A stretch of DNA of 64,000 bases from Costus lasius. Taxonomy: Eukaryota; Streptophyta; Magnoliopsida; Zingiberales; Costaceae. The notes beneath the pieces were generated by a model, which was given only the letters and a program-made list of their open reading frames with translations, was not told the origin of the DNA and did no database searches. Of the stretch, positions 34,593 to 46,687 are shown piece after piece (position 1 is the first letter of the stretch; the number at the start of each line of letters is the position of its first letter). The stretch is taken from the NCBI GenBank assembly GCA_027563935.2, contig CM050449.1, positions 75,450,556 through 75,514,555 on the forward strand, written 5' to 3'. Both the position numbers and the translations under genes were made by a program.

Positions 34593-35473
34593 TCAAGATA
34601 AAGCTTTAGTGAATGAACTATTAATATAAAGCTTCTTTAGAACATCAATAAACTTCCCAAACTGGTTGTCTAATTTTGATTGCACTAATCTTTGGGGAAA
34701 GGGTATAGGTGGCCTATAAGGTGTAGGAGAACTAGGTTTAGAAACATCAATCTGACATGGTTCATCACCCTTATGAGGTGGCAAACTAGCTTGGGACTGC
34801 TCATGCTCAGAAGATTTCTCTAAGTCTAGTTCATTGTCATGCTCATTACTAGGCTCTCTTTCATTATCTTCGACTCTCCCTTTAGGTTCATCTAATTGCG
34901 TCTCACTCCTGGTAATGATAGCATTACAGTGTTCCCTAAGGTCAAATTCAGCTTTAGTAGGTGATTGATTTTCTATAGTTTTATTGTGAGCCGCTAAGGT
35001 TCCTACATGAGAAGTAAGATGACTAACCAATCCCTTAAGATCTTCAATCTCCTTATTTTGATTTGTCATTAATTGATTTTGACTAGCCATAAATTTTTCA
35101 AGCATGGTTTCTACACTAAAAGAGTTTACCTTTTCATTCTCATTCTTACCATGTTGATGACTATATAGCATTCCTTCTTCAGTAGCCCATTGATTATGGT
35201 TCAAGGCCATCTCCTCAAACAAGGTGAAAGCATCTTCAATTGTTTTGCTCATAAGGGCTCCTCCTGTAGTAGCATCAACAGTCAGACAGGTATTAAAAAT
35301 TAAGCCATTATAAAAAGTATGAATTAAAACCCAATTTTCAAGGCCATGGTGAGGACACTTCCGTTGTAAATTATTGAAACGCTCCCATGCCTCGCTAAAA
35401 GATTCGCCATCCCTCTGTGCAAAGCTAGTAATCTGATTTCTCAACTGGTTGGTCTTGCTGGGTGGAAAGTTCT
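34593..35473 (-). pseudogene. Gypsy gag of element J, C-terminal piece
   Basis: Minus-strand frame beginning at the insertion site of K. FPPSKTNQLRNQITSFAQ, ESFSEAWERFNNLQRKCPHH and NHNQWATEEGML are the Retrotrans_gag domain end. Then comes a Gln/Asn-rich helix, an acidic linker, and a proline-rich tail (YRPPIPFPQRLVQSK, FGKFIDVLKKLYI) standard before the protease in this group. No CCHC knuckle is present, unlike most relatives. The apparent Met start at 35492 is an artefact of K's LTR; the true N-terminal parts lie at 41470-41523 and 56565-56860. Confidence 0.88.
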
Positions 35474-36566
35474 TGACGACACCAAAATTCATAGTATATT
35501 TTGTGTCATATCATGTGTCTTTTTGTGTCATAATTATGCTCTTTTGCTTGTTTTTAAGCCTTAATTGTCAAATATTGCGGAATCTATACCACTTCTTGTT
35601 TTTGATCATTTTTAGGTTAAAAGTGCCATATTTTGATGGATTTTGGAAGATTTGAGCACACCAATGGATTCCAGACGTCGAAACAAATCTACCCATCAAT
35701 TTTCATGAAATTCGGAGCTAAATTGCAAAAATACGGCACTACCGTATTTTCTGGACAAACTCTCACGGTACTGTATTTCTTAGCAGAAGACTTGGGTGAA
35801 ATATGGCACTACCGTATGGAACTATATGGTTCCGTATTATTCAGCATTTTAGACACAAAAGTTTGACACGAATACGACACTACCGTATGAAACAACACGG
35901 TACCGTATTTTGTAGCAATTTTGACCAGAAGGTTTTAGCAAAAATATGGCACTGCCGTATAATTGGGAAACATTGTCACAGTACCGTATTTGCTACCCGG
36001 AACTTACATAAGGAAAATACGGCACTGCCGTAATCCGAATACGGTACCGTATTTTTAAACCAGATTCGTGACTTTTTTAGGCTGATTCTTGCATGGGCCA
36101 TAACTTTTGATCCATAAGTCCAAATTGAGATCTGAAAGAAGTGGCGGACTCGTCCTTAAGAGGAGAAGACGCACGAAGTAGAAGCGCCAATGTTTATCCC
36201 GTATTGAGGGAGGAATTGACCGAACGACACTTAGGATTTGACTTCACGCCGAGAGGCGTGGAGGCCACCTCAGGGCATGATTTTTACACAGAAGTTTTTC
36301 CTAGAGGAGAGGAGGACACCACAGAAGTTTTAGAGCATTTGGAGTCCGATCGGAGAAGAAATCAACAAAACAGCAGTGACAGTGCTATTCAAAGGCAATT
36401 ACGGTGCTGTAATGAATTACAGCACCTGTTTTGTAACTTTTCTTCCCCTTTTTGATTTCTAATCCTCTAAAATTATGGTTTATTGTAATTGTTCCTCCAT
36501 GCTAGCTTAGATCTTTTTATGGGACATGGGGTGTAATTCCCTTAGTTTGTTAATGACTAGAAAACA
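35474..36566 (+). mobile_element. 5' LTR of element K, truncated
   Basis: It starts TGACGACACC and matches the 3' LTR from 39624 up to GAAAACATTA at 36566. There it switches without a primer site into the gag-like frame. The missing part corresponds to about 40695-41469. It holds five units of the palindromic array (35726-36056). Confidence 0.87.
35726..36056 (+). repeat. Palindromic array, period about 71 bp, K 5' LTR
   Basis: Five units starting at 35731, 35801, 35872, 35944 and 36017. Each has an ATACGGCACTGCCGTAT-like inverted repeat and most have, 30 or so bases on, a CACGGTACCGTA-like one. Spacers differ. The same array is in the 3' LTR at 39873-40204. Confidence 0.85.
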
Positions 36567-37231
36567 TTAGTGATATTTTTGAAATTAATGATAAATCTCT
36601 TGTGGTTAACATTGACTCTATTGAGAACATTGATAAATCTCATTATGATTTTTCATATGATTCTGATTTTGACTCTTCTGACGTTGAATTATTTGTGGGG
36701 AGACATGAGGAAATTGATTTTGAAGAGTCTCATATTGACTTTAATGATGATTTTGAAATTGCTAAATTAGTTGATGATGAACATGAGGAAATTGATAAGG
36801 ATTTGAATATTGTGAAAATTGATGAATCTCACCATGTTGATGTTTCGCCCATATCTATTGTTGAAAATTTTGATCTATTTGAGAAAGTGTGTTTTATTGA
36901 GGATTCTAATGAGAGACATAAAGACTATTATTATGATGATCCAATGCATAATTATTTTGATCAAAGTCCTATTTCTATTGCAATTGAAGATTTAAATTTG
37001 AAGAAAGGACTTATGATTTTACTTTTTGATAAACATAGGAAGATAATTGAATATCCTTTGATTGGAGTTGAAAATTTTGATTTTGATTTCCGCATATTTG
37101 AGAAAGCCATGTCAATCTTGATTTATATGAAATTTTGGATATTTAGAATAGTGGCTAAGCTTTTTGGACAGCAGAAAAAGAGAAAATTATATGCAATCTA
37201 CTTTGGTACTGATTCACCTGCTTCACCATGA
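36567..37231 (+). pseudogene. Acidic gag-like frame of element K
   Basis: Open from the deletion joint at 36567 to the stop at 37231 without a break; the first Met is at 36602. It is homologous along its length to the J acidic frame: VVNIDSIENIDKSHYDFSYD, EEIDFEESHIDFNDD, KGLMILLFDKHRKIIEYP, FEKAMSILIYMKFWIF and an ending near DSPASP. The part that in J includes the CCHC knuckle is absent because the 5' deletion removed it. Composition is rich in Asp, Glu, Phe and Ser. Followed after about 45 bases by GGGAGGCAACCCAA (37275-37290), the 3' signature of Athila/Tat elements. Function unknown; no enzyme motif is visible. Confidence 0.7.
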
Positions 37232-39623
37232 GATTTGATTTTTGATCAAGCTATGGACCTAAAATTAGCACTTCTTGGGAGGCAACCCAACCACTTTTGC
37301 TTAGCTTAGTTTCTTTTATCTTGGTCTATTTTTAGAATTATTTTTTTTGTTCTTTTTGAAAAAAAAATTGCGCAAAATATGGCACTGCCATAATCTTCTT
37401 CACGGTACCGTATTTCTGCCGATTTCTAACCCGAGAGTTCTATGAATATTACGGCACTGCCGTAAGGAAATGCACGGCACCGTATTTGAAACATGTAGTC
37501 TCCTTATTTGAGTAGGTGTTTTCTTGCTGCGATTTTAAGAAACTAGGTTGAAAAAATTTTTGAACTTTGGCACCATCATGAAGTACTCATCTTTGTCTAT
37601 CATCTGGATATTTTTGCTGAATTTTAAATTCCATGGATCGCCCTAAAACACCTAGCATCTTTTCGATTCTGATTAATTTCTGCAGCAGTTTTCTTTTAAC
37701 AATTATGATTAGCACTTTTGCTGCAAGTTTTTAAGATACTTAAATAACTTGAAACCCAGATTTTTCACTTGGAATTGGAAGTTCGTGTGTCATTCTATCT
37801 TGTGGATTAATTGTTTTTATGAAAATATTTTCTGATCATTCTAGGACACATGGCAACTTTTCGAATTTGATCAACTTTTGTGCAGTTTTTGCAGTTTTGT
37901 AATCTGAGTAGCCCTCTTTCTGTTGATACCCTAAATTCCTAATGGATTTTTATCCTTTGATTTTCGTACATCTGAAAAGAACATATCTTATTCTATTACA
38001 TGGTTCTTTCCATTTTCTATTTGGATCATTAAATTTTATTCTAGGGTATGACTACTTTTCATAAAAAAATCAAAAACTGCTTGGTTTGTTTTCTACCTGT
38101 GTAGCTTCTTTTGCCTCCAGACCCAGAAATTTTCAAGAGCAACTATCTTCTACCTCTAGCCACCACTACATCTGCCTCTGACATCACTGTTTCCAGCCGT
38201 CGACACTGGATTATACCATCTGCAGACTCTTATTTCTTCTTCTGCCTCTTATTTTATTGATTTTATTTATTTATGCAGCAGAATCTTTATTAGTGGCTCT
38301 GATTTTTTTTGTGCAGTGCTATCTCTCGCACCCACCGGCCGACGATCTCACCTCCAGGACTGTGATCTCTAGCAGGCCACTAGAGATTACTCAGTCTACT
38401 GTCGGCACCACCACCATCATTGCTAGCAGCTTTTCAGTAAAATTTTCAAAAGGCACACCTTTGGACCTTGCAGCATTTGCCCCGACACTATTTTTGGTCT
38501 GAGCCTTATGTGTTTTTGATCAGAGCTTGCTATATAGTTTTGTTAGTATTGTTTGCACTCTCTTGTATTCTTGATTAATTCATATGGTTGCATCTTTGAT
38601 TTGCTTTTGATAGTATCACTTATTGAGATTTCTATTATACAAGGTTGCTTGAATCTATCATGTCACACTTTTGACTATGATTCTATGAGTTTCATGCTTC
38701 AGACCTTTTGCATTGATTTTGACATATTTTGAGGTTTAAAAATTTTTATGACTTGAATCCATGAGATAAGAGATGTGTAGATTAAACATTGATTATGAAA
38801 GTTCATGCTAATGCCCGTGAATGAAAATATTCCTATATGCTGAATTTATTTCTTTAATATATATGTACTTGTTAAAATTTTTCATTGATTAATGCATAGG
38901 GTTTTGGGTAGGTATGTTGTTTAATGAATGCGATCTAAGAGTGAAGCATATTTCTTGAATAAAATGAGCATATGAGTGTAATTTTTGAATTAATGTCAAT
39001 TGATTAGCATAGTTAATGTTTGATTTATCTTACTATTTGTTAGGAAGAGAGAATCCAGGATCCACAAAAATAGTGAGAGACTCCCCTACTTGGCACTGTG
39101 TAAAATTGACAGTGGTACTGAAGAGATGGGTTGAAGTCTATATAAGAAAAAAAAAGAGAGAAAAAGAAAAAGACTCCTCTGCTTGGCACTATGTAAAATT
39201 GACAGTGGTACCTAAGACGAGTTGAAGTCTAAAATAAAAAGTATGTATTTATGTGGGTATATGCAGAAATAAAAAAAAAGAGAAGCAAGAAAAGAGAGAT
39301 TCTGTGTGGAAAAAGATCTAGGAGACTTTATTCCTATAAACAAAGGTTTGATAGATTTAAACTGAAAATTAGGTGAATTCATGAGACTGAAATTCTTTTC
39401 ATTATACGAGTTGCGAAGTTTTATTCGATCAAAGTTGTAGATCTTAAAGAATAATTTCAGAGGACGATGTATTTATTTGAAATTTTGTGCAAAAAGTTAG
39501 TGGAGCATTTCATGAGTGATTATATTTTAGAAATTAAATTTTCATAATAGAGCATATTTTCCATACTTAGCATTGTTCTTATTTATTTGCTTGAGGACAA
39601 GCAAAGTTTGAGCCTTATGTGTT
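37232..39623 (+). other. 3' non-coding region of element K
   Basis: No gene supported. It holds palindromes at 37370-37490, the conserved CTGTGATCTCTAGCAGGCCA block near 38359, and just before the LTR GCTTGAGGACAAGCAAAG (39588-39605). That last block is the well-known element preceding the polypurine tract in Athila/Tat retrotransposons. It aligns with 26127-28500 of J in reverse. Confidence 0.8.
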
Positions 39624-41469
39624 TGATGACACCAAAATTCATAGTATATTTTGTGTCATATCATGTGTCTTTTTGTGTCATAATTATGCTCTTTTGCTTG
39701 TTTTTAAGTCTTAATTGTCAAATATTGTAGAATCTATACTTCTTGTTTTTGATCATTTTTAGGTTAAAAGTGCCATATTTTGATGGATTTTGAAAGATTT
39801 GAGCACACCAATGGAGTCCAGATGTCGAAATGAAACTACCCATCAATTTTCATGAAATTTGGAGCTAAATTGCAAAAATACGGCACTGCCGTATTTTCTG
39901 GATAAACTCTCACGGTACCATATTTCTCAGTTGAAGACTTGGGTGAAATACGGCACTACCGTATGGAACTACACGGTGCCGTATTATTCAGCATTTTAGA
40001 CCAGAAAAGTTTGACATGAATACGACACTGCCGTATGAAACTACACGGTACCGTATTTTGTAGCAATTTTGACCAGAAGGTTTTAGCAAAAATATAGCAC
40101 TGCCGTATAATTGGGCAACATTGTCACGGTACTGTATTTGCTACTCGGAACTTAAAGAAGGAAAATACGGCACTGCCGTAATCCGAATACAGTACCGTAT
40201 TTTTAAACCAGATTCGTGACTTTTTTGGGCTGACTCTTGCGTGGGCCATAACGTTTGATCCAGAAGTCCAAATTGAGATCCGAAAGATGTGGCGGATTTG
40301 TCCTTAAGAGGAAAAGACGCACGAAGTGGAAGCGCCAATGTTTATCCCGTATTGAAGGAGGAATTGACATAACAGCGCTTAGGGTTTGGCTTCACGCTGG
40401 GGCATGATTTTTACACAGAGGCTTCGCCTAGAGGAGAGGAGGACACTACAGGAGTTTCAAAGCCTTTGGAGTTTGATCGGAGAAGAAATCAACAAAACAG
40501 CGGTGACAACGCTATTCAAAGGCAATTACAGTTCATTACAGCACCTGTTTTGTAAGTTTTCTTCCCCTTTTCGATTCCTAATCCTCTAAAATTACAGTTT
40601 ATTGTAATCTTTCCTCCATGCTAGCTTAGATCTTTTTATGGGACATGGGGTGTAATTCCCTTAGTTTGTTAATGACTAGAAAACATTAACTTTTGTCATG
40701 ATAATTTTATTATGATAATTTTACTTTTGTGATTAATTGTTCTTGATTCTCCTTAGTTTTATAAATATCAGTATGTTTTAGAATTTTGCAAAATAGACTG
40801 AGAGGTTGATTGTGAAATTCAGAACCCTATAAATCATCGAGTTTGGAACTTATCGTAAGAGATTAGGTTTGTTCTTTGAATTCTGATTTTTGGTGAATTT
40901 ATTGCCATGTTGATAATTTGAATCTAGGGTTGAGTTATTGTGTTAGACTTGATTTGATCTTGCATGAGCGTGAGGATCGAGTCGTCGGAAAACCATAAGT
41001 AAAACCTGTGTTGAGTTTCAAGATGCACGAGAGTGATCCTTGAGATTCCACTTGAGATGATTGACTTAGAACTCGGATGCACGAGAGTGATCCTTGAGTT
41101 CTTTGTTCAATGATTTACTTATTTTCAGCATTGGATAAATCTTGCACGAGAGTGAGGATTGGTCCTTTGTATGATTGTCTGCGCGAGAGCGAGATGATCC
41201 TTTTACGAAGTAAATTAGGTCTTTATCATAATAAGATTTGACTGATGACCTTTTATTCTTATCTAGTTATTGAAATTAAGGTGGATGAAACCCTAGTCCC
41301 ATGTTTATCTCTCTGATCATCTTTTAGCATACTTTTCTGCATCTTTTACTTGCATCATATTCAATTTACTTAGCTAGTAAGAATATAATTATTTGGTACT
41401 TAACAATAAGGTCTTTGTGGTTCGATATTTTTATTACTTCGAAGTATCCATACACTTGCGGACACAATA
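39624..41469 (+). mobile_element. 3' LTR of element K
   Basis: It starts TGATGACACC and ends GGACACAATA; the related LTR of J ends ACACAACA, so the final CA has probably mutated to TA. 1846 bp. It carries the palindromic array at 39873-40204 (units at 39878, 39948, 40020, 40092, 40165). It differs from the 5' LTR by many substitutions and several short indels, so the insertion is not recent. Confidence 0.87.
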
Positions 41470-41523
41470 GTACTTCATCAAGAAAGCATTTGACAATTGA
41501 TCCCATGTAGTGAAGGTACCGGT
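41470..41523 (-). pseudogene. Gag of element J, middle piece
   Basis: A short stretch of J's gag between insertions K and L. The minus strand encodes TFTTWDQLSNAFLMK, a central block of the Retrotrans_gag domain. The left side joins in frame with 35473 once K and one target copy are set aside; the right side joins in frame with 56565 across L. Confidence 0.85.
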
Positions 41524-42447
41524 TGTCACACCCCCAGAGGATGCTAATTTCATATATAAAAGAATTTTTTTTTGCAATATTGCACCTAGGATCATAACAA
41601 TATAATCTGATCAACATAACTTATAAAATATACTTTCCATCATCTAGGAGGTAACAACAACTCAAATCATTCAATATAACAATTCAAAATTTCTCATTCT
41701 ATTAATCAAAATCCTTATCATAAAACCATACATCTTATTCCAAAACCATACTTATATTACAAACATCAAAATGAATATCATACATGAGTCATTTAACTTT
41801 ACATGCTCAAAATTCCACAACCATAATATCTCACTCACAAGTCATGGATCTTCTCACACTTATCAAACAAACATACTAACAACTTCATACATTAGTCATT
41901 AATGTTTACACACTCAAAACATAAAACCATACTCATTATCTTCTTTAAACCGTCCACATAAACTTGTAGCCCAAAACTAACTGTAAAGAGGTTAGAATGC
42001 AAGGATTGAGCAAGAATGCTCAGCAAGTAATTAAGATGCCAAAAGGAGAAGTATTCCTAATAGATCTCTACATGGTTCCACAAGTAATATCAAATGGAAA
42101 CATAATAGTTACATGGTAAGCAATAGTGACATGATAGGCATAATACCATGGTAAGTGATAGTGACATGATAAGCAATGGTGACATGGTATGCATATCACA
42201 AGGTAGCAATACAAAGAGGCATATAATCACATGGTAAGCAATATTGACTTGATAAGCATAATATTATGGGAAATCAAACCAATGTCTCAAAACATGACAA
42301 TACAAAAGCCTGAAGGACAAAGTATAGGAATAGCTTAGAAAGACCCAAGCATATGAGCAATGGTACTATCATGATCTCATGGTATCCAAAAAAAAGTGTC
42401 ATAATAGCAATATTTATAGAGAATAGTGAGAACCAAAGAAAACAAAA

Positions 42448-42561
42448 TCCGTCCAAGCAAACAAAGTCCATCCAAGCAAACATAGTCCGTCCAAGCAAAC
42501 ATAGTCCATCCAAGCAAACATAGTCCATCCGAGCAAACATAGTCCGTCCAAGCAAACAAAA
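42448..42561. repeat. Tandem repeat, 19 bp x 6, inside solo LTR L
   Basis: Six copies of a TCCRTCCRAGCAAACAWAG-like unit starting at 42448, 42467, 42486, 42505, 42524 and 42543. Copies differ only at a few positions. On the minus strand it creates an artificial repetitive reading frame. Confidence 0.9.
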
Positions 42562-44589
42562 TCCTCCATATCTAGAAGAGAGAATAACCCACGTCTGGGA
42601 AGTCCACAAAGCAAAAAGGCCGGAAGGGGCTCGCCATGGCCCAACCAAATGTAAATGGAGGGATCTAGAGGTGGCTTCCATGGATCTCAAGAGGTGGCAA
42701 ACAATTACAAATTGAAGAGGTCCATGTAGCACTTTAGCACTTAGATCCACCTCCGTAGCAGCCAAATTCCCATAAATGGGATCAAATCAATTTCCCACTA
42801 TAAGATGTAAGGGCCAAAGAACAATGGTATTATAACAAAGTCAAAGTAACAAAATGGCATTATTGCCTTCAAACAAATCCCCTTACAACATGATCATGGA
42901 TACAAGTGTCAAAGGTAACAATCAAAGGTACATTATCAAGCTCATTTGGTCAATCAAAGGTGTATATCAAAGTCATAGAAACATTTGGTCATCTTCCAAA
43001 TACAATGGTAGTGTCATGGATCAAATAATAAGTCATCAGCATAGAGTGTAGCACAAGGAGCATAACATGTTGTACCATATACTAAGAGCAGAACATGTCA
43101 AATATGACCAGTTATTGTAGGCAACTGAATCATAAGAAAATGCTATAGATATCATACAAAAGAGGTATCATTGGAAAGATAATTGAATCTCATTTCTATA
43201 GAATCTAATTTTGTGCAATTTGACAAAGTATGCGAAAAGTTATAACATCTCAAGTGTCAAAAGGTCAGACTGCCCAAGATCAGGTTACATAATCAATGAG
43301 TCGAAAGTTATTGTTTGTTTCAAGCTATGTACTGTATAAACTATATGCAATATAAGACTCAATGGAAAGGTATTTGAGTCCTTTTTCCTTCAAGCTAAAT
43401 ATCATATCAAACTAATCTGTAAATCCATACATACAAGACAATTACTACAAGGAGGTCAGCCCTATGTTCCAAAAACATCTTCCGAATATTGTTATCTATT
43501 TGATACCAAAATCAGAGGTGATACTATGCAATATATGGTCCGTTGGAAATCTCTTTGAATCCTATTTCGTGCAAAACAAAATCACTCAAAACCGATATTT
43601 CAATCAAAAGTTATAAGTTAAATACCACAAGTAGGTCAATCTGGTATTACAGCAATGAGATCCTGTACATTGCTACATACTTGATATCCTAGATCAAGTG
43701 AAGTATATGCAATATTGCAGGCGTTGGAAAGATCATCGAGTCTTCTTTTACACAAATCAAGTTTCAATGAATGATCATTTGCGTAGACAAAGTTACATCA
43801 CAAAAATCACTACATGGTCCGATTTGCATGAGGCATAAGTCCATACTTACTTGCTCTTGAACACATTCTACAATATGATAGTAATTTCTCCCAAAATTCC
43901 TTTTATCTCAGTAAAATATAGATCCATGAATCATAATCACACATTTTACAAAATTATCATAATTTTAAAAGCATAAATGTAGGGCAAAGGGTAGAAACTT
44001 GCCTTAGTGGACTTTTTCTTCTTTTTAATTTACCGGGGCAGAATGAATTGACATAACAGGGTCGATAACCTATCCGAAGGCATTTGTTATCTAACTCAAA
44101 CGAAAGATAATTGAGTCTTCTTTCCAATGACTCGGATTTCATACGATTTGGATTAGGGAGTCCAAAGTTATGATCATTTGAATGAAGAAAAGTCAGATTT
44201 ACTTTACTTACGGATTCATAGTTATAATCATAACATTGATTATTCTTCCAAGGGTCGAATTTACCAAAAAAAATCATGGAAATCAGAACCGAATTGAAGG
44301 CATACATGAAGTACAAGATCATTGAAGTCAAAGGCAAACAATTACAAAGGAAGATTAAGAACTTGCCTTAGAAGCCAAAATCAATCTCTACTTTGCTTTC
44401 TCCCCTTTTCTTTCCTTTTCTCCTTCCCTTTCCTTAAGCTCTCATTCTACCAGGCTTTGGAACGAGAAAAACAAAAGAAGTCTCCAATAGCATGAAGTGG
44501 CAAGGAGCTTGTCTTCTCATGCAAGCCATTAGGTGGCAACACTTGGGCGTTGGCTTCTCATGCAAGCCATTAGGTGGCATCACTCTATT

Positions 44590-44594
44590 AAATC
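44590..44594. other. Target-site duplication of element F, left copy
   Basis: AAATC, repeated at 56200-56204 directly after the 3' LTR. Confidence 0.92.
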
Positions 44595-45340
44595 TGTTGG
44601 TGTATATGCCCTAGGACCTAGTTTTGGTCCATCTTTGTACTACTTGACATTGATAGTTATATATCATTATGGCATTGTCATTATCCATGTTTGTTTACAT
44701 CTGCGTTTATGTACTTACATGATAAGGTCCCTAGAGACAGATTGGATCTGTTCTCAAATAATTGTCCCCAGTCAATGTACCTGAGTGGATATGGGACAGC
44801 TCTGGTACTCATGAGACTGGTATATGGGCTGGTTAGGCACAAGGTGCTAATGCAGACATATGAGTATATAAGTGTTGAATATACTGGATAGACCCGCTGT
44901 GAGGCAATGACTTGGTGTCAAAAGTCATACTCACAAGTGATAGGAGATGCATTGATCCCTTGACTTGAGGTCATTGGTCATTCTATATGGTTAGGGATAT
45001 GCTTTGATACAACCTAACACCTCGCCGTAGCTGGGACGTAATAACAGTTGTCATTGAGCATGTCACGACCCATATGAGAAGGACAATGGACAGACAAAGG
45101 ATTTGCCCCTTCCTAAGGGAAGCATGATATCCATGGAGCTCCTCTATGGTACTATGACTGAAAGTGTATGGCCACACCCAGGTGAGAACCTGATTTACTC
45201 ATAGCCATGTGATTGGGTGAAAACAAGTGGTGACACACTTGTCCAGTCGGATATCAGCTCGGCAAAGAGACTATGATGCATCTGCACCTAATTACGATGA
45301 TGGGGATGCCGATGTCGATATCCATTCCAAAGACCTGGGT

Positions 45341-45374
45341 AGTAGCGATGCACTGCTAGGTGCCACTCACTACT
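45341..45374 (+). promoter_or_regulatory. Conserved U3 hairpin, family 3 version
   Basis: Outer stem AGTAGCGA/TCACTACT with one mismatch; inner stem GCAC/GTGC, perfect, around TGCTAG. The inner pairs differ from the GTGT/ATAC of families 1 and 2 but still pair. In the 3' LTR (near 54855-54887) the outer stem reads AGCAG/CTGCT, again paired. Confidence 0.5.
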
Positions 45375-46155
45375 TGTGGTGACCTTTGGTCAGCACTGCC
45401 AGCGTCAGAGGAACCTACAGGGTCGCACACCTTGATACTCGAGTTTTCATATTAATCGGGTAGCCTTTAGATCGAGTTATTGGATAACTCGGATCTGTTT
45501 TGGAGATTTCATCAGCGCCAATGGGCCTGATGAGATGGAAGAAGCTTATTAGGGCCAACTTCCATTTTTGGCATATTGACCAAATTAACCATGGTTAGCC
45601 TCATTTAACCTTGGGTTAAATTGGATTGGATCCAATAGCTTGGTTAACATGCATAATGGACTTTGGGCTAGGCCCATTAATTAGTTGGGCTCACTAATAA
45701 GTTGTCATGAGGAGATTAGAGGCTTAAAGGGTATAATGGGGAGAGAAATATCTCAAGGGCGCTTGAAGAATCCTAGTTGGACTAGGACTTGCGCATATCA
45801 CTTGTATGGCATCTTCAAGTGATCAAATTTGATTATAATTTGATCTAATCAATTGTGATATTATTTACTATGCTATTGGCGCATGAGTGGGCTGATTATT
45901 AATATAATTAAGAGTCCTAATTGGATTAGGACTTGTGCCCATCCACATTAGGAAAACTCCTATCTTGCCTAGACTTGGTCTTGGCGCATAGATGAGAAGT
46001 TTGCCCCTTTAGGAAAGGCATGGGCGCATGTGGCTGAATGCTTGCTATGGCAAGACAATGGCACATGTAATTAAGGGATTTAATCAGGATATTAAGTTAA
46101 TTAAGACCCTAGATTAATGCCCTAATCGCCTCTTCTCTAAACCGCCTCTTCACCT

Positions 46156-46163
46156 TATAAAAG
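46156..46163 (+). promoter_or_regulatory. TATA box in 5' LTR of element F
   Basis: TATAAAAG preceded by CTTCACCT; the same box is at 55668-55675 in the 3' LTR. It is the best candidate for the core promoter of this family. Confidence 0.65.
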
Positions 46164-46687
46164 AGACCCCTAGCTGAACCCCTCACATGCACTTACTTCC
46201 TTGGAGGCATGAAGCACTTGAGGGGTGACGGCTTGGAGTCTTGGAGGCCTTCTTCTTCCATCAAAGGGCATGAGCAAGCTTCTTCCACCTTTCCTTCCTT
46301 CCTTGGTGCAAAGAAGGAACATAGCTTGTGGCATCTCTTCTTCCTCCTTCTCCTTGGCGCATCTCCTCTTGGTGGTGGCGCTAATTGCTTGAAGGGCTCT
46401 CCTAAGGCGATGATCTTCTTCCCGAGGCTAGCACTGGGCGAGGAAGAAGTAAGCTCGAGACATCCATGTGTGTGAAACTGCAGAGGGCGCACGCTTGGGC
46501 GCCTATCATGACATCGGCTTCTCCTTGCTTCAAGGTACTTCATAACTCATCGTGCCAACTCTCTTGCTTGCGATCTTCACTGGGTTTTTGTGACCGGCCT
46601 GTTTCGGGGATATTCTTCCGCTGTGCAATGTGTTTGTAATTTATATGACTCTGAAAAATAGTAAAATATCCTCGGGGTTTCCCAACA

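Larger units (their letters stand above)
35474..41469 (+). mobile_element. Non-autonomous Gypsy element K, inserted in gag of J
   Basis: Forward element, 6.0 kb: a 5' LTR cut short at 36566, a gag-like frame, a 3' region and a complete 3' LTR (39624-41469). It has no pol. Flanks are GTTCT (35469-35473) and GTACT (41470-41474), a 5 bp duplication with one mismatch. Gag of J reads in the same frame on both sides. Its LTR is related to J's LTR (for example near 41377-41469 versus 57459-57550), so K belongs to J's group. Confidence 0.87.
44595..46687 (+). mobile_element. 5' LTR of element F
   Basis: TGTTGGTGTATATGCCC to TTTCCCAACA. TATA box TATAAAAG at 46156-46163 marks the likely U3/R border some 25-35 bp downstream. 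Hairpin at 45341-45374. The antisense and sense frames at 46193-46543 are LTR sequence, repeated in the 3' LTR. Confidence 0.93.

Noticed and set aside
35726..36056. Regularly spaced inverted motifs as a CRISPR-like array
   Set aside because: Eukaryotic LTR context, repeats are degenerate and alternate between two types, spacing drifts, and the array is copied in the partner LTR.
42274..42765. Minus-strand frame with repeated Trp/Cys/Leu-rich phrases
   Set aside because: It is produced by the 19 bp tandem repeat read in successive frames inside a solo LTR; no protein family pattern and no coding context.
46193..46543. Minus-strand frame of 116 codons, and sense frame 46209-46475
   Set aside because: Repeated as 55705-56004 and 55721-55987 in the other LTR of F; R/U5 sequence, not a gene.
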